Below, piece after piece: positions 49,301 to 58,134 of a DNA stretch of 64,000 bases (positions are counted from its first letter, which is position 1; the number at the start of each line of letters is the position of its first letter). The DNA is from Viridibacillus soli (GTDB taxonomy: Bacteria; Bacillota; Bacilli; Bacillales_A; Planococcaceae). The notes beneath the pieces were generated by a model, which was not told the origin of the DNA, made no database searches, and saw nothing but the letters and a program-made list of their open reading frames with translations. The DNA is taken from positions 94,062 to 158,061 of the forward strand of contig NZ_JAEOAH010000013.1 of assembly GCF_016612995.1 (NCBI RefSeq), given 5' to 3'. Made by a program: the position numbers and the translations under genes.

Positions 49301-49334
49301 AAAACACGCCTTTGCATTCGCGGAGGCGTGTTTT
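49301..49334. terminator. Bidirectional terminator between pycA and ctaA
   Basis: AAAACACGCCT...AGGCGTGTTTT, an 11-bp perfect stem between convergent genes. Confidence 0.92.
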
Positions 49335-49355
49335 ATATTGTGTTAATAATATTGC

Positions 49356-50276
49356 TTAATCACCCTTTTCATTTTCATGGCTTCTCGATAATAATAGAAT
49401 CATATAACACAATAGGCCGAATAATAGTGTGATTAATAATGAGTGTAGTAATGCTAATGTTATATCTAAGCGTGAAAGTACTACAGCCATACCAGCTAAT
49501 ACTTGAAGAGTTACGATAATTAATGCAATAACCCAACCCCAATAAAGGACGCGTTGTTCTTTATAATGTTTAATGGCGTGGATTGCAATAATTAAAATCC
49601 AAACAAAGATTAAGCCAGCTGCGAATCGGTGTCCCATTTGAACCCATTCATAAAAGTTAGTGGGTAAACCAATCTCTGTATTATTACAAAACGGCCAATC
49701 AAGGCAAACTAAGCTTGCTTTTGTATGGCGAACGAGTGCTCCGGTATATACTACAAGATAAGAGTATAAAGTTACGCCGATGGTATGTCGTTTTAGCGTA
49801 CGTCCGATTTTCACCTTGTCTGCATCAAACTTTTGATCAACTTCGAAAATAATTAATGTGAGTAAGAGTACTGCTGCGAATGAAATAAGCGATATACCAA
49901 AATGAAGTGCTAATATGAAATTACCTTGTCCCCATAAAACTTGAGCAGCACCGATTAAAGCTTGTGCAACCAAGAAGAATAATGCCATGGCAGATAAGAA
50001 TTTCACTTCTCGAATATGTCCCAATGCTCTCCAAGCCCATACGGTTAAAACTAAAATGAAAAGGGATACAGCTCCGGTAATGACACGATGAGAAAATTCG
50101 ATTAATACTTCTGTAGTAATGTCCTTTGGTATTAGAGATCCGTTACAATCAGGCCAGTTTCTACCACAGCCCATACCGCTATCAGTCTTTGTGACGAGTG
50201 CTCCGCCCAATAAAATGAGCAACATTCCAATTGTTGCAGCAACAGCAAACCATTTCATGTATTTACTATATTGCAT
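49356..50276 (-). CDS. ctaA: Heme A synthase
   Basis: 306 residues, the same length as Bacillus subtilis CtaA. Converts heme O to heme A in the membrane. Eight predicted helices and a Cys pair in the first outer loop (GMGCGRNWPDCNG) are typical, as is a second Cys pair (VCLDWPFCNN). Heme-ligand His residues appear in FSHR and GHR. The ATG at 50276 after GTAGGTGG is preferred; the upstream GTG at 50285 is inside that site. Divergent from ctaB. Confidence 0.95.
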   Translation of the reverse strand: MQYSKYMKWFAVAATIGMLLILLGGALVTKTDSGMGCGRNWPDCNGSLIPKDITTEVLIEFSHRVITGAVSLFILVLTVWAWRALGHIREVKFLSAMALFFLVAQALIGAAQVLWGQGNFILALHFGISLISFAAVLLLTLIIFEVDQKFDADKVKIGRTLKRHTIGVTLYSYLVVYTGALVRHTKASLVCLDWPFCNNTEIGLPTNFYEWVQMGHRFAAGLIFVWILIIAIHAIKHYKEQRVLYWGWVIALIIVTLQVLAGMAVVLSRLDITLALLHSLLITLLFGLLCYMILLLSRSHENEKGD

Positions 50277-50600
50277 AATTGCCACCTACTTTGTATATAG
50301 TAATCACCTTTAGAAAGGTGGTACCTGCCTTTCTGATGATAGCGAAAATAGGGTTAAAAAACAACTTGTAATGAGGATTGACTTTCTAAAGAGAAGGCCA
50401 TTTCACAAATTGTTCATAATTTCGTACAAGAACCTTCACAATTGAATCGCCAAAATGATTTACTATAGATATGTTGTGTTAGATAAACCGGTTCCCATTC
50501 ACCTGCGATACGAAATTTAACTTTTCGTCTAGAAATCATTGTTATTTTTCGTTATAGTAGGGTTAACGGAATATGCTTACCAATCGAAAGGAGGAGTAAT
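50277..50600. promoter_or_regulatory. Divergent ctaA/ctaB intergenic region
   Basis: 324 bp that must hold both promoters. A TTCACAAATTGTTCATAA segment near 50401 resembles the loose TTTGTGAAT/CACAAA pattern bound by ResD, which controls this locus in Bacillus subtilis, but the match is weak. Strong AAAGGAGGAG site before ctaB. No confident -35/-10 pair named. Confidence 0.4.
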
Positions 50601-51518
50601 ATGTCAAATGGTCGAACATTGACTGCTAGTCGAAATACGGAACCAGAAGCAAGTTCATTTGTAAAAGATTTTTTAGCACTTATAAAAATTGGAATCGTCA
50701 ATTCAAATTTAGTGACTACGTTTACAGGGCTCTGGTTAGCATTTCAATTCACCGATAAACATTTTCTACAAGAACTTGATGTTATGTTCTATACCTTAGT
50801 AGGTGCGGCATTCATTATTGCAGGATCCGGTGCAATGAATAACTATATTGATCAAGATATTGATCCAATTATGAAACGGACAAAATCTAGACCAACAGTT
50901 ACTGGTAGATTCAAATCGAGCTTTGTATTGGCAATCGCTCTCTCACTTTTAATTGTAGGTGAAATTTTGTTATTTATGGCATCTTTTGCTGCCGGTATGT
51001 GGGGACTTGCAGGCATTCTTAGTTACGTTGTTTTGTATTCCATGTGGTCAAAAAGAAAGCATGTCAGTAATACAGTTGTAGGTAGTATCTCCGGTGCAAT
51101 TCCGCCGTTAATCGGATGGGCTGCTGTTGAGCCAGCACTTGGCTCAGGGGCATTGGCATTATTCTTAATTATGTTTGTATGGCAACCACCGCATTTCTAT
51201 GCACTTGCTATGAAACGTACGGAAGAATACCGAGCTGCAAATATTCCAATGCTACCAGTTGTCAAAGGCTTTGCAAGAACGAAACGTTCAATGTTAGCAT
51301 GGGTACTATTGTTGTTCCCACTACCATTCTTGCTAATGAAGCTGGGAATTGGATTTATTATTCTCGCAACAGTATTGAACCTTGGTTGGTTCGGACTCGC
51401 TTTAACAGGATTTAAAGCGGCAGATGATTTAAAATGGGCCAATAAGATGTTTATTTATTCCTTGAATTATATGACAATCTTATTTGTTTCAATGATTATT
51501 TTCTCTGTCTTTGCCTAA
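50601..51518 (+). CDS. ctaB: Protoheme IX farnesyltransferase (heme O synthase)
   Basis: 305 residues, UbiA-type prenyltransferase with about nine helices. Adds a farnesyl group to heme b, giving heme O for CtaA. The first Asp-rich motif is NNYIDQDIDPIMKRTKSRP (about 94-112); VWQPPHFYALA follows. Head of the cta block, divergent from ctaA, with ctaCDEF 96 bp downstream. Confidence 0.95.
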   Translation: MSNGRTLTASRNTEPEASSFVKDFLALIKIGIVNSNLVTTFTGLWLAFQFTDKHFLQELDVMFYTLVGAAFIIAGSGAMNNYIDQDIDPIMKRTKSRPTVTGRFKSSFVLAIALSLLIVGEILLFMASFAAGMWGLAGILSYVVLYSMWSKRKHVSNTVVGSISGAIPPLIGWAAVEPALGSGALALFLIMFVWQPPHFYALAMKRTEEYRAANIPMLPVVKGFARTKRSMLAWVLLLFPLPFLLMKLGIGFIILATVLNLGWFGLALTGFKAADDLKWANKMFIYSLNYMTILFVSMIIFSVFA

Positions 51519-51614
51519 CTTCGGGATTCTTTCTTTAAAAGAATTCATATAGAACGAACCACAGTCCTAGTTACACATGCAAATACAACAAAGAAAGAGG
51601 GGTTTAATTAGGCT

Positions 51615-52697
51615 ATGATGAAAGGGCTTAAAAAATGGCGTCTATTCGGATTGTTAGCAGCGCTAACAATTTTCCTTTCTGGGTGTGGCGAAGAGTATTT
51701 ATCGACTTTAACTCCAGGAGGCACAGTTGCTAAAGAACAATACAAACTATTGCTCTTAACATCTGTAATCATGCTGTTAGTTATTATTGTAGTGGTTATC
51801 ATTTATGTACTTGTTATTGTTAAGTTCCGACGCAAAAAAGTTGGAGAGAATACAATTCCTAAGCAAGTTGAAGGTAGCCATATTCTAGAAATTATTTGGA
51901 CAGCAATACCGATCGTCCTATTACTAATCATAGCAGTTCCGACTGTAAGTTTAACTTACGAATTGGCGGACACTAAAGCTATGGAAGCTAAAGACGAAAA
52001 TGGTAATGCAACAGCAGTTACTGTAAATGTAACAGCTAAATTATACTGGTGGGAATTCGAATACCCAGAGCAAGGTATCATAACTGCTCAAGAATTAGTA
52101 GTTCCTACAGGTGAGAAAGTTTACTTCAACTTAAAAGCTGCTGATGTAAAACACTCATTCTGGATTCCAGCAATCGGTGGTAAATTGGATACAAACGTTG
52201 ATAATATCAACACATTCTATTTAACATTTGATAAAGAATCAGATAGTCTTAAAGACGGAGTATTCTATGGTAAATGTGCTGAGCTTTGTGGTCCTTCACA
52301 TGCATTAATGGATTTCAAAGTTAAGACACTTAGCAAAGATAACTTCGACACTTGGGTTAAAAATATGCAAGCTACAAAAGGTAAAAAAGCTGATAAGAAT
52401 TCAACTGACTTAGGTGAACAAGTATTTGCTAATAGTTGTATTTCTTGTCATGCAGTTTCTGGTGAAGGTACTGCAGCTATTTATCCTAACTTAGCTACAT
52501 TTGGAGATCGTAACCGTGTTGCTGGTTTCATCGAACACTCAGAAGAGGGTATTAAAGACTGGATTAAAAACTCACAAAAGCTTAAACCAGGAAATCTAAT
52601 GCCGGTAGAAAAAGATTTAAATAAAGGTAAAGAATTCACAGATGAAGAGCTTGATGCATTAGCTGCATACTTAATGGGCTTATCTGTAGAAAAATAA
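51615..52697 (+). CDS. ctaC: Cytochrome caa3 oxidase subunit II with fused cytochrome c
   Basis: 360 residues. A lipoprotein signal (LSGC, Cys24) and two helices anchor the protein; the outer cupredoxin domain carries the CuA site (HSFWIPAIGG and CAELCGPSHALMDF). A C-terminal cytochrome c domain (CISCH, about residue 276, with distal Met in NLMPVE) marks the caa3 type. It passes electrons to heme a in CtaD. ATG ATG start; GAGGGG lies about eleven bases upstream. Confidence 0.96.
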   Translation: MMKGLKKWRLFGLLAALTIFLSGCGEEYLSTLTPGGTVAKEQYKLLLLTSVIMLLVIIVVVIIYVLVIVKFRRKKVGENTIPKQVEGSHILEIIWTAIPIVLLLIIAVPTVSLTYELADTKAMEAKDENGNATAVTVNVTAKLYWWEFEYPEQGIITAQELVVPTGEKVYFNLKAADVKHSFWIPAIGGKLDTNVDNINTFYLTFDKESDSLKDGVFYGKCAELCGPSHALMDFKVKTLSKDNFDTWVKNMQATKGKKADKNSTDLGEQVFANSCISCHAVSGEGTAAIYPNLATFGDRNRVAGFIEHSEEGIKDWIKNSQKLKPGNLMPVEKDLNKGKEFTDEELDALAAYLMGLSVEK

Positions 52698-52731
52698 TTT
52701 GAGTCAAATCATTTTGAAGGAGGTTAAAGTT

Positions 52732-54603
52732 GTGAGCTCAACTGCAAAGAAAAAGGGCTTTGGCGCAACTATTTGGGACTACTTAACTACAGTAGACCAT
52801 AAAAAAATCGCCGTTCTTTACCTTATTGCCGGTACATTGTTTTTCGTAATCGGTGGTATAGAAGCAATGCTCATTCGTATCCAACTTGCAGAACCAAATA
52901 ATGATTTTGTAAGTGCGGGTCTTTTCAATGAAATTATTACAATGCATGGTACAACAATGATATTCTTAGCTGCAATGCCATTGTTATTTGCATTCATGAA
53001 CGCTGCTGTACCATTACAAATTGGTGCACGTGACGTTGCATTCCCATTCCTAAACTCATTAGGTTTTTGGTTGTTCTTATTTGGTGGTTTATTCTTAAAC
53101 CTTTCATGGTTCCTTGGTGGAGCTCCTGATGCTGGTTGGACTTCATATGCATCATTATCTCTAGCATCACCAACCCATGGTATTGACTTTTATGCTTTAG
53201 GTTTACAAATTTCAGGTGCTGGTACGTTAATCGCCGGGATTAACTTCCTTGTAACGATTATTAACATGCGTGCACCAGGTATGACTTACATGCGTATGCC
53301 ATTATTCACATGGACTACATTTGTAGCGTCTGCATTAATTTTATTCGCTTTCCCTCCACTTACTGTGGGATTATTCTTTATGATTTTTGACCGTATGTTT
53401 GATGCAAATTTCTTTGATCATCTTAATGGTGGTAACACAATTATTTGGGAACATTTATTCTGGATCTTTGGGCACCCTGAAGTATATATCCTAGTACTTC
53501 CTGCATTCGGTTTATTCTCTGAGATTTTCGCAACATTCTCACGTAAACGTTTATTCGGTTACTCTTCAATGGTATTTGCGACAATCTTAATCGGTTTCTT
53601 AGGCTTCATGGTGTGGGCTCACCATATGTTCACTGTAGGTCTTGGGCCAACAGCAAACGCAATCTTCGCTGTTGCTACAATGGCGATTGCTGTTCCAACT
53701 GGTATGAAAGTCTTCAACTGGCTACTAACAATTTGGGGCGGAAACATTAAAGTAACGACACCAATGCTATATGGATTAGGTTTCATCCCATCGTTCGTAG
53801 CTGGTGGGGTAACTGGGGTTATGCAAGCATCTGCACCTCTTGATTACCAACTACACGATTCTTACTTTATCGTAGCTCACTTCCACTACGTTATCGTTGG
53901 TGGTATCGTATTGGCATTATTTGCGGCAGCACATTATTACTGGCCATTAATGTTCAACCAAATGTTAAACGAAACGCTTGGTAAGATTACATTCGTATTC
54001 TTCTTTGTTGGTTTCCACTGCACATTCTTTATTCAACATTTCTTAGGTTTAATGGGTATGCCACGTCGTGTATTCACTTACCAGGGCGACCAAGGTTGGG
54101 ACCTATTTAACTATATCAGTACAATTGGTGCCTTCTTAATGGCAATCGGTGTTATTTTATTAGTAGTAAATGTAATTATTACTGCTATTAAAGGTGAACC
54201 AGCAGGACGCGATCCTTGGAAAGATGGTCGTACTCTTGAATGGGCTATTCCACAACCAGTACCATATTACAACTTTAAACAAACACCACTTGTTCGTGGT
54301 CTAGATACTTTCTGGATTGAAAAAATGGAAGGAAATAAAGAAGGTATGACATATGCTGAGCCAATTTCAGATATCCATATGCCAAACAATTCTTTCATTC
54401 CGTTCATGATTTCATTTGGTTTATTCGTAGCAGCATTCGGTGCACTTTATCACCAAGATGCTGACAAAGCGTGGTCACTTCCAGTTCTAATTGCTGGTTT
54501 AGCGATTACATTCTTATCAATGATCGTTCGTTCTCTGAAAGATGACTTAGGTTATCATATTCATAAAGAGGAATTAATGAATGAAAAAGGGGGTAAAAAA
54601 TAA
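52732..54603 (+). CDS. ctaD: Cytochrome caa3 oxidase subunit I
   Basis: 623 residues, heme-copper oxidase core with 12-14 helices. CuB/heme ligands are visible in MHGTTMIF, the cross-linked GHPEVYILVLP and the HFHYVIVGG segment with both heme His. GTG start at 52732 directly behind GAAGGAGGTTAAAGTT; a frame from TTG 52699 would put that site inside the gene. The stop overlaps the ctaE start (TAATG). Confidence 0.96.
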   Translation: MSSTAKKKGFGATIWDYLTTVDHKKIAVLYLIAGTLFFVIGGIEAMLIRIQLAEPNNDFVSAGLFNEIITMHGTTMIFLAAMPLLFAFMNAAVPLQIGARDVAFPFLNSLGFWLFLFGGLFLNLSWFLGGAPDAGWTSYASLSLASPTHGIDFYALGLQISGAGTLIAGINFLVTIINMRAPGMTYMRMPLFTWTTFVASALILFAFPPLTVGLFFMIFDRMFDANFFDHLNGGNTIIWEHLFWIFGHPEVYILVLPAFGLFSEIFATFSRKRLFGYSSMVFATILIGFLGFMVWAHHMFTVGLGPTANAIFAVATMAIAVPTGMKVFNWLLTIWGGNIKVTTPMLYGLGFIPSFVAGGVTGVMQASAPLDYQLHDSYFIVAHFHYVIVGGIVLALFAAAHYYWPLMFNQMLNETLGKITFVFFFVGFHCTFFIQHFLGLMGMPRRVFTYQGDQGWDLFNYISTIGAFLMAIGVILLVVNVIITAIKGEPAGRDPWKDGRTLEWAIPQPVPYYNFKQTPLVRGLDTFWIEKMEGNKEGMTYAEPISDIHMPNNSFIPFMISFGLFVAAFGALYHQDADKAWSLPVLIAGLAITFLSMIVRSLKDDLGYHIHKEELMNEKGGKK

Positions 54604-55229
54604 TGGATTTGAAAACTAAATTTACCCCACAATCTTGGCCAGCACATCCAGAGAATGCAACTCTTGAAGGGAAAAACAAAACTTTAGGATTTTGGATTTT
54701 CCTTGGCGGTGAAACAGTTTTATTTGCCACTTTATTTGCTACATTCTTAGCACTAAAAAATAAAGGACCAAATGGTATGGAATTCTCAACTCAAAGTCTT
54801 TTTGAGTTGCCACTTGCATTCATTATGACGATGTTACTTTTAACATCTTCTTTAACAAGTGTTTATGCAATGTACCATATGAAAAATCATAATTTCAAAG
54901 CAATGCAAGCTTGGATAGCAGTTACAGTTGTTTTAGGTCTTGGATTCCTTGGCCTTGAAATCTATGAATTCTATCACTATGTACATCTTGGATTTACATT
55001 TACTCAAAGTGCATTCGGATCTTCATTCTATACACTAGTAGGAACTCACGGACTGCATGTTATAATCGGTTTAGCTTGGTTCATCCTATTAATGCTGCGT
55101 AACTCTAAACGTGGTTTAAACCTGTATAATGCACCTAAGTACTACTTAGCATCATTATACTGGCACTTTATCGATGTTGTTTGGGTATTCATCTTCACTG
55201 TAGTTTACTTGATGGGAGTGTTGGACTAA
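54603..55229 (+). CDS. ctaE: Cytochrome caa3 oxidase subunit III
   Basis: 208 residues with five predicted helices, as in short Gram-positive subunit III. Family segments LGFWIFLGGETVLFATLFAT and GTHGLHVIIGLAWF are present, and SLYWHFIDVVWVFIF closes the protein. Coupled to ctaD and ctaF by TAATG overlaps on both sides. Confidence 0.95.
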   Translation: MDLKTKFTPQSWPAHPENATLEGKNKTLGFWIFLGGETVLFATLFATFLALKNKGPNGMEFSTQSLFELPLAFIMTMLLLTSSLTSVYAMYHMKNHNFKAMQAWIAVTVVLGLGFLGLEIYEFYHYVHLGFTFTQSAFGSSFYTLVGTHGLHVIIGLAWFILLMLRNSKRGLNLYNAPKYYLASLYWHFIDVVWVFIFTVVYLMGVLD

Positions 55230-55558
55230 TGTCACATGACGTAACACATACAAGAACTCAACAAGAGTATGAATATGATCGTAAACGCGCAAACCTTGGT
55301 ATGCGTAATCAGGTAACAGTATTTGCGCTTATGATTTTCTTAACATTTATCGCATTTGCGTCTGTTCAAGCAGGAATGTCAGCTTACTTAGTTGCACCGT
55401 TAATTTTATTATTTGCGGCTGTACAAGTAGCGTTACAATTGTATTACTTCATGCATTGGAGCGAAAAAGGACATGGTATGGCTCAATTCTTCATGTACTC
55501 AGCCGCATTCATAGCATTTACAATGATTCTTGCTTTCATAACAATTATTTGGTGGTAA
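55229..55558 (+). CDS. ctaF: Cytochrome caa3 oxidase subunit IV
   Basis: 109 residues with three helices and a basic, polar N-terminal tail; QVALQLYYFMHWSEKGHG is typical of bacterial subunit IV. The ATG overlaps the ctaE stop (TAATG). Last gene before the terminator; in Bacillus subtilis ctaG follows directly, here it is separated by a 1-kb repeat array. Confidence 0.93.
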   Translation: MSHDVTHTRTQQEYEYDRKRANLGMRNQVTVFALMIFLTFIAFASVQAGMSAYLVAPLILLFAAVQVALQLYYFMHWSEKGHGMAQFFMYSAAFIAFTMILAFITIIWW

Positions 55559-55568
55559 GAACCAGAGC

Positions 55569-55608
55569 AAAAAACCGAGTCTATTTATAGGCTCGGTTTT
55601 TTGTTTTT
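55569..55608 (+). terminator. Terminator after ctaF
   Basis: AAAAAACCGAGTCT-ATTTAT-AGGCTCGGTTTTTT, 14 bp with one G-U, followed by GTTTTTTT. Strong enough to cut ctaG off from the operon. Confidence 0.93.
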
Positions 55609-55625
55609 TTACTAGATTGCATTTG

Positions 55626-56590
55626 AAGCTGTGAGATGAGATCCACCTTGATCGGTCAAACCCTCCGAGGTCACTTCCATTTTCTCGGTCAAAGTCTGAA
55701 AAGATGACTTTGATTCGAAAATTCCAGTGCAAGTCGCCGTTGAACGAGCGCCTTCAGCATTAAGTAGAGATCCAGCTTCAGGCGCTAACGGCTCGAGGTC
55801 ACTTCCATTTTCTCGGTCAAAGTCTGAAAAGATGACTTTCATTCGAAAATTCCAGTGCAAGTCGCCGGTGAACGAGCGCCTTCAGCATTAAGTAGATATC
55901 CAGCTTCAGGCGCTAACGGCTCGAGGTCACTTCCATTTTCTCGGTCAAAGTCTGAAAAGATGACTTTGATTCGAAAAGTCCAGTGCAAGTCGCCGTTGAA
56001 CGAGCGCCTACAGCATTAAGTAGCTATCCAGCTTCAGGCGCTAACGGCTCGAGGTCACTTCCATTTTCTCGGTCAAAGTCTGAAAAGATGACTTTGATTC
56101 GAAAATTCCAGTGCTAGTCGCCGCTGAACGAGCGCCTTCAGCATTAAGTAAGATATCCAGCTTCAGCGGCCAATCCCTCGAGGTCGTTTTCGTCTCCTCG
56201 GACAAAAGCTGAAAGGAAGCTTTTGTTTCAGGCCCGCACGATGCGGGTCACGCAGTCGTTGCCACAGGATGTGGTGGTCTTAGACTGTGTTCCTTTCTAC
56301 AACGCTTGTCGGGATTGAACGAGCGCCTTCAGCATTAAGTAGATATCCAGCTTTGCGCGTTAGTGGCTCGAGGTCACTTCCATTTCCTCGGTCAAAGTCT
56401 GAAAAGAAGACTTTGAGTCGAAAATTCCAGTGCTAGTCGCCGCTGAACGAGCGCCTTCAGCATTAAGTAGATATCCAGCTTTGCGCGTTAGCGGCTCGAG
56501 GTCACTTCCATTTCCTCGGTCAAAGTCTGAAAAGAAGACTTTGATTCGAAAATTCCAGTGCTAGTCGCCGCTGAACGAACGCGCAAAGCA
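55626..56590. repeat. Tandem array of seven 128-bp structured repeats
   Basis: The landmark GAGGTC occurs at 55667, 55795, 55923, 56051, 56180, 56370 and 56498: period 128 except the fifth unit (190). Each unit folds by outer arms, an inner 6-bp stem and a central hairpin, joined to the next by TTCAGCATTAAGTAG. Best case, unit 7: GCTTTGCGCGTT (56478-56489) pairs with AACGCGCAAAGC (56578-56589), AGCGGC with GCCGCT, TCAAAGTC with GACTTTGA. The left half of unit 1 is degenerate. No protein is encoded; ORFs across it are shadows. Confidence 0.93.
56227..56310. repeat. Extra segment inside repeat unit 5
   Basis: Makes unit 5 about 62 bp longer. Contains its own hairpins CCCGCA-CGA-TGCGGG (56233-56247) and GCCACAGGATGTGGT (56260-56274). 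GC-richer than the other units; looks like a longer version of the element or an element inserted in it. Confidence 0.6.
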
Positions 56591-56618
56591 CTAAAAATAA
56601 ATTGTCATGATTCGTTCA

Positions 56619-56647
56619 TTGATGTTCGTGGGGTTGGGACTTATAAT
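56619..56647 (+). promoter_or_regulatory. SigA-type promoter of ctaG
   Basis: TTGATG (56619-56624), 17-bp spacer, TATAAT (56642-56647), 32 bp before the ctaG start and directly after the repeat array. Confidence 0.7.
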
Positions 56648-56678
56648 GGAGGTACTGAAACTAAAGGAGCGAATTTCA

Positions 56679-57599
56679 ATGCCTCTAAGTATATTTGGAT
56701 TTCAAGCAATGTGGAGCCCGTATTTGATAGGCGTCATTTTGTTTTTAACTGTACTGTATTTTCTTGTTACTGTTAAATGGAGAACGGACTTCAAAGAGAG
56801 TGAACCTTTGAAGAAACGTGAGGCGATCAATTTCGTAATCAGTATGATTTTGCTATATATTGTTATGGGTTCGCCAGTAGATTTAATGGCCCATATTATG
56901 TTTACAATGCATATGGTGCAAATGGCTTTACTACTTTTATTAATACCTATTGTCTTGATTCAAGGTATTCCGAATTGGTTATGGAAGTATGTTATTGAAC
57001 TACCATATATCAAGCCAGTATTTCATTTTATGACTAGACCGATATTTGCTTTAGGTTTTTTTGTTGCATTATTCTCATTCTATCATCTACCAATGGTATT
57101 GGACTATATTAAATTAGATGAAACATTACATGGGATGTATACATTCATTCTGTTTTTAGCAGCATTATTTATGTACTGGCCACTTATTAATACAGTGGAA
57201 GGACAACCACGTATGAAGGATTTACACAAAATGGGCTATATTATCGGAAATGCGATACTTATTACGCCTGCTTGTGCGTTAATTATGTTTGCTTCAGCAC
57301 CATTCTATGCTACGTATACAGACGGTGAATTGTGGATGAAAGCAATGGAACTATGCGTACCTTCATCAACTTTAGCAGGACTATCTTTATCGGGTCCTGA
57401 ATTATTTACCAATATGGATCCTATGTACGATCAGCAACTAGGCGGAGTCATTATGAAAATCATTCAAGAGATTATCTTCGCAGTTGTATTAGGTAAAGTA
57501 TTTATTAAATGGTATCGTAATGAAGAACAAAATGCGGATGAAATTACGCAAAAAGCTTTATTGGAAAGACAGCAATTAAACGCAAATCAATATCGCTAA
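56679..57599 (+). CDS. ctaG: Cytochrome c oxidase assembly factor CtaG (caa3_CtaG family)
   Basis: 306-residue membrane protein with about seven helices, needed for active caa3 oxidase in Bacillus. Segments MFTMHMVQMALLLLLIPIVL and LSGPELFTNMDPMYDQQLGG are typical. The ATG at 56679 is chosen since AAAGGAGCG lies just before it; the frame extends upstream without support. It has its own promoter after the repeat array. Confidence 0.93.
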   Translation: MPLSIFGFQAMWSPYLIGVILFLTVLYFLVTVKWRTDFKESEPLKKREAINFVISMILLYIVMGSPVDLMAHIMFTMHMVQMALLLLLIPIVLIQGIPNWLWKYVIELPYIKPVFHFMTRPIFALGFFVALFSFYHLPMVLDYIKLDETLHGMYTFILFLAALFMYWPLINTVEGQPRMKDLHKMGYIIGNAILITPACALIMFASAPFYATYTDGELWMKAMELCVPSSTLAGLSLSGPELFTNMDPMYDQQLGGVIMKIIQEIIFAVVLGKVFIKWYRNEEQNADEITQKALLERQQLNANQYR

Positions 57600-57630
57600 T
57601 TACAAAAAAAGATTGTTAGGAGAAAAACGG

Positions 57631-58092
57631 ATGAGTGTACCTATTTTACCTACGATCAGTACCGCTTTTATCGCGTTAAGTGCTATTTTAGTAGCGATTG
57701 GTTGGATTCTGATTAAGCAAAGAAAGATTGAAGCACATAAGAAAACGATGATTGCTGCCGCAATATCAGCATTACTATTCTTTATCATCTATGCGTCACG
57801 TACTGTATTCATTGGTAATACAGCATTTGGTGGCCCAGATAACTTGAAAATCTATTACACAGTTTTCCTAGTGTTCCACATCTGTTTAGCAACTACAGGT
57901 GCCGTTTTCGGTATCGTGACATTACTTGCAGGGTTCAAAAACAATCTTGTACGTCATCGCAAAATTGGACCAATTACAAGTGTGATTTGGTTCTTCACTG
58001 CGATAACTGGCGTAGCAGTGTATACTTTACTCTATGTGTTGTACAAAGGTGGAGAAACAACCTCAGTTATTAAAGCTATTTTAAATAGCTAA
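57631..58092 (+). CDS. DUF420 membrane protein
   Basis: 153 residues with four membrane segments. Matches the DUF420 family (YozB-like), often found near heme-copper oxidase genes and sometimes linked to copper or oxidase assembly. Conserved His residues lie at EAHKKTM (about 39), FHICLATTG and RHRKIG. The ATG at 57631 after TAGGAG is better than the ATG-like start at 57613. Probably cotranscribed with ctaG (31 bp gap). Confidence 0.88.
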   Translation: MSVPILPTISTAFIALSAILVAIGWILIKQRKIEAHKKTMIAAAISALLFFIIYASRTVFIGNTAFGGPDNLKIYYTVFLVFHICLATTGAVFGIVTLLAGFKNNLVRHRKIGPITSVIWFFTAITGVAVYTLLYVLYKGGETTSVIKAILNS

Positions 58093-58098
58093 ACGCCA

Positions 58099-58134
58099 AA
58101 AAAAGCTGTCCCAAATTTACGGGATAGCTTTTTT
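58099..58134. terminator. Bidirectional terminator
   Basis: AAAAAAGCTGTCCC...GGGATAGCTTTTTT, 14 bp with one G-U, between convergent genes. Confidence 0.9.

Noticed and set aside
55499..55860. Minus-strand ORFs of 77 and 82 codons across the repeat array
   Set aside because: They share the same repeated nucleotide sequence in register, have no ribosome site and are explained by the repeats.
55626..56590. CRISPR array
   Set aside because: The repeat is the whole 128-bp unit; there are no short repeats with unique spacers and no cas genes.
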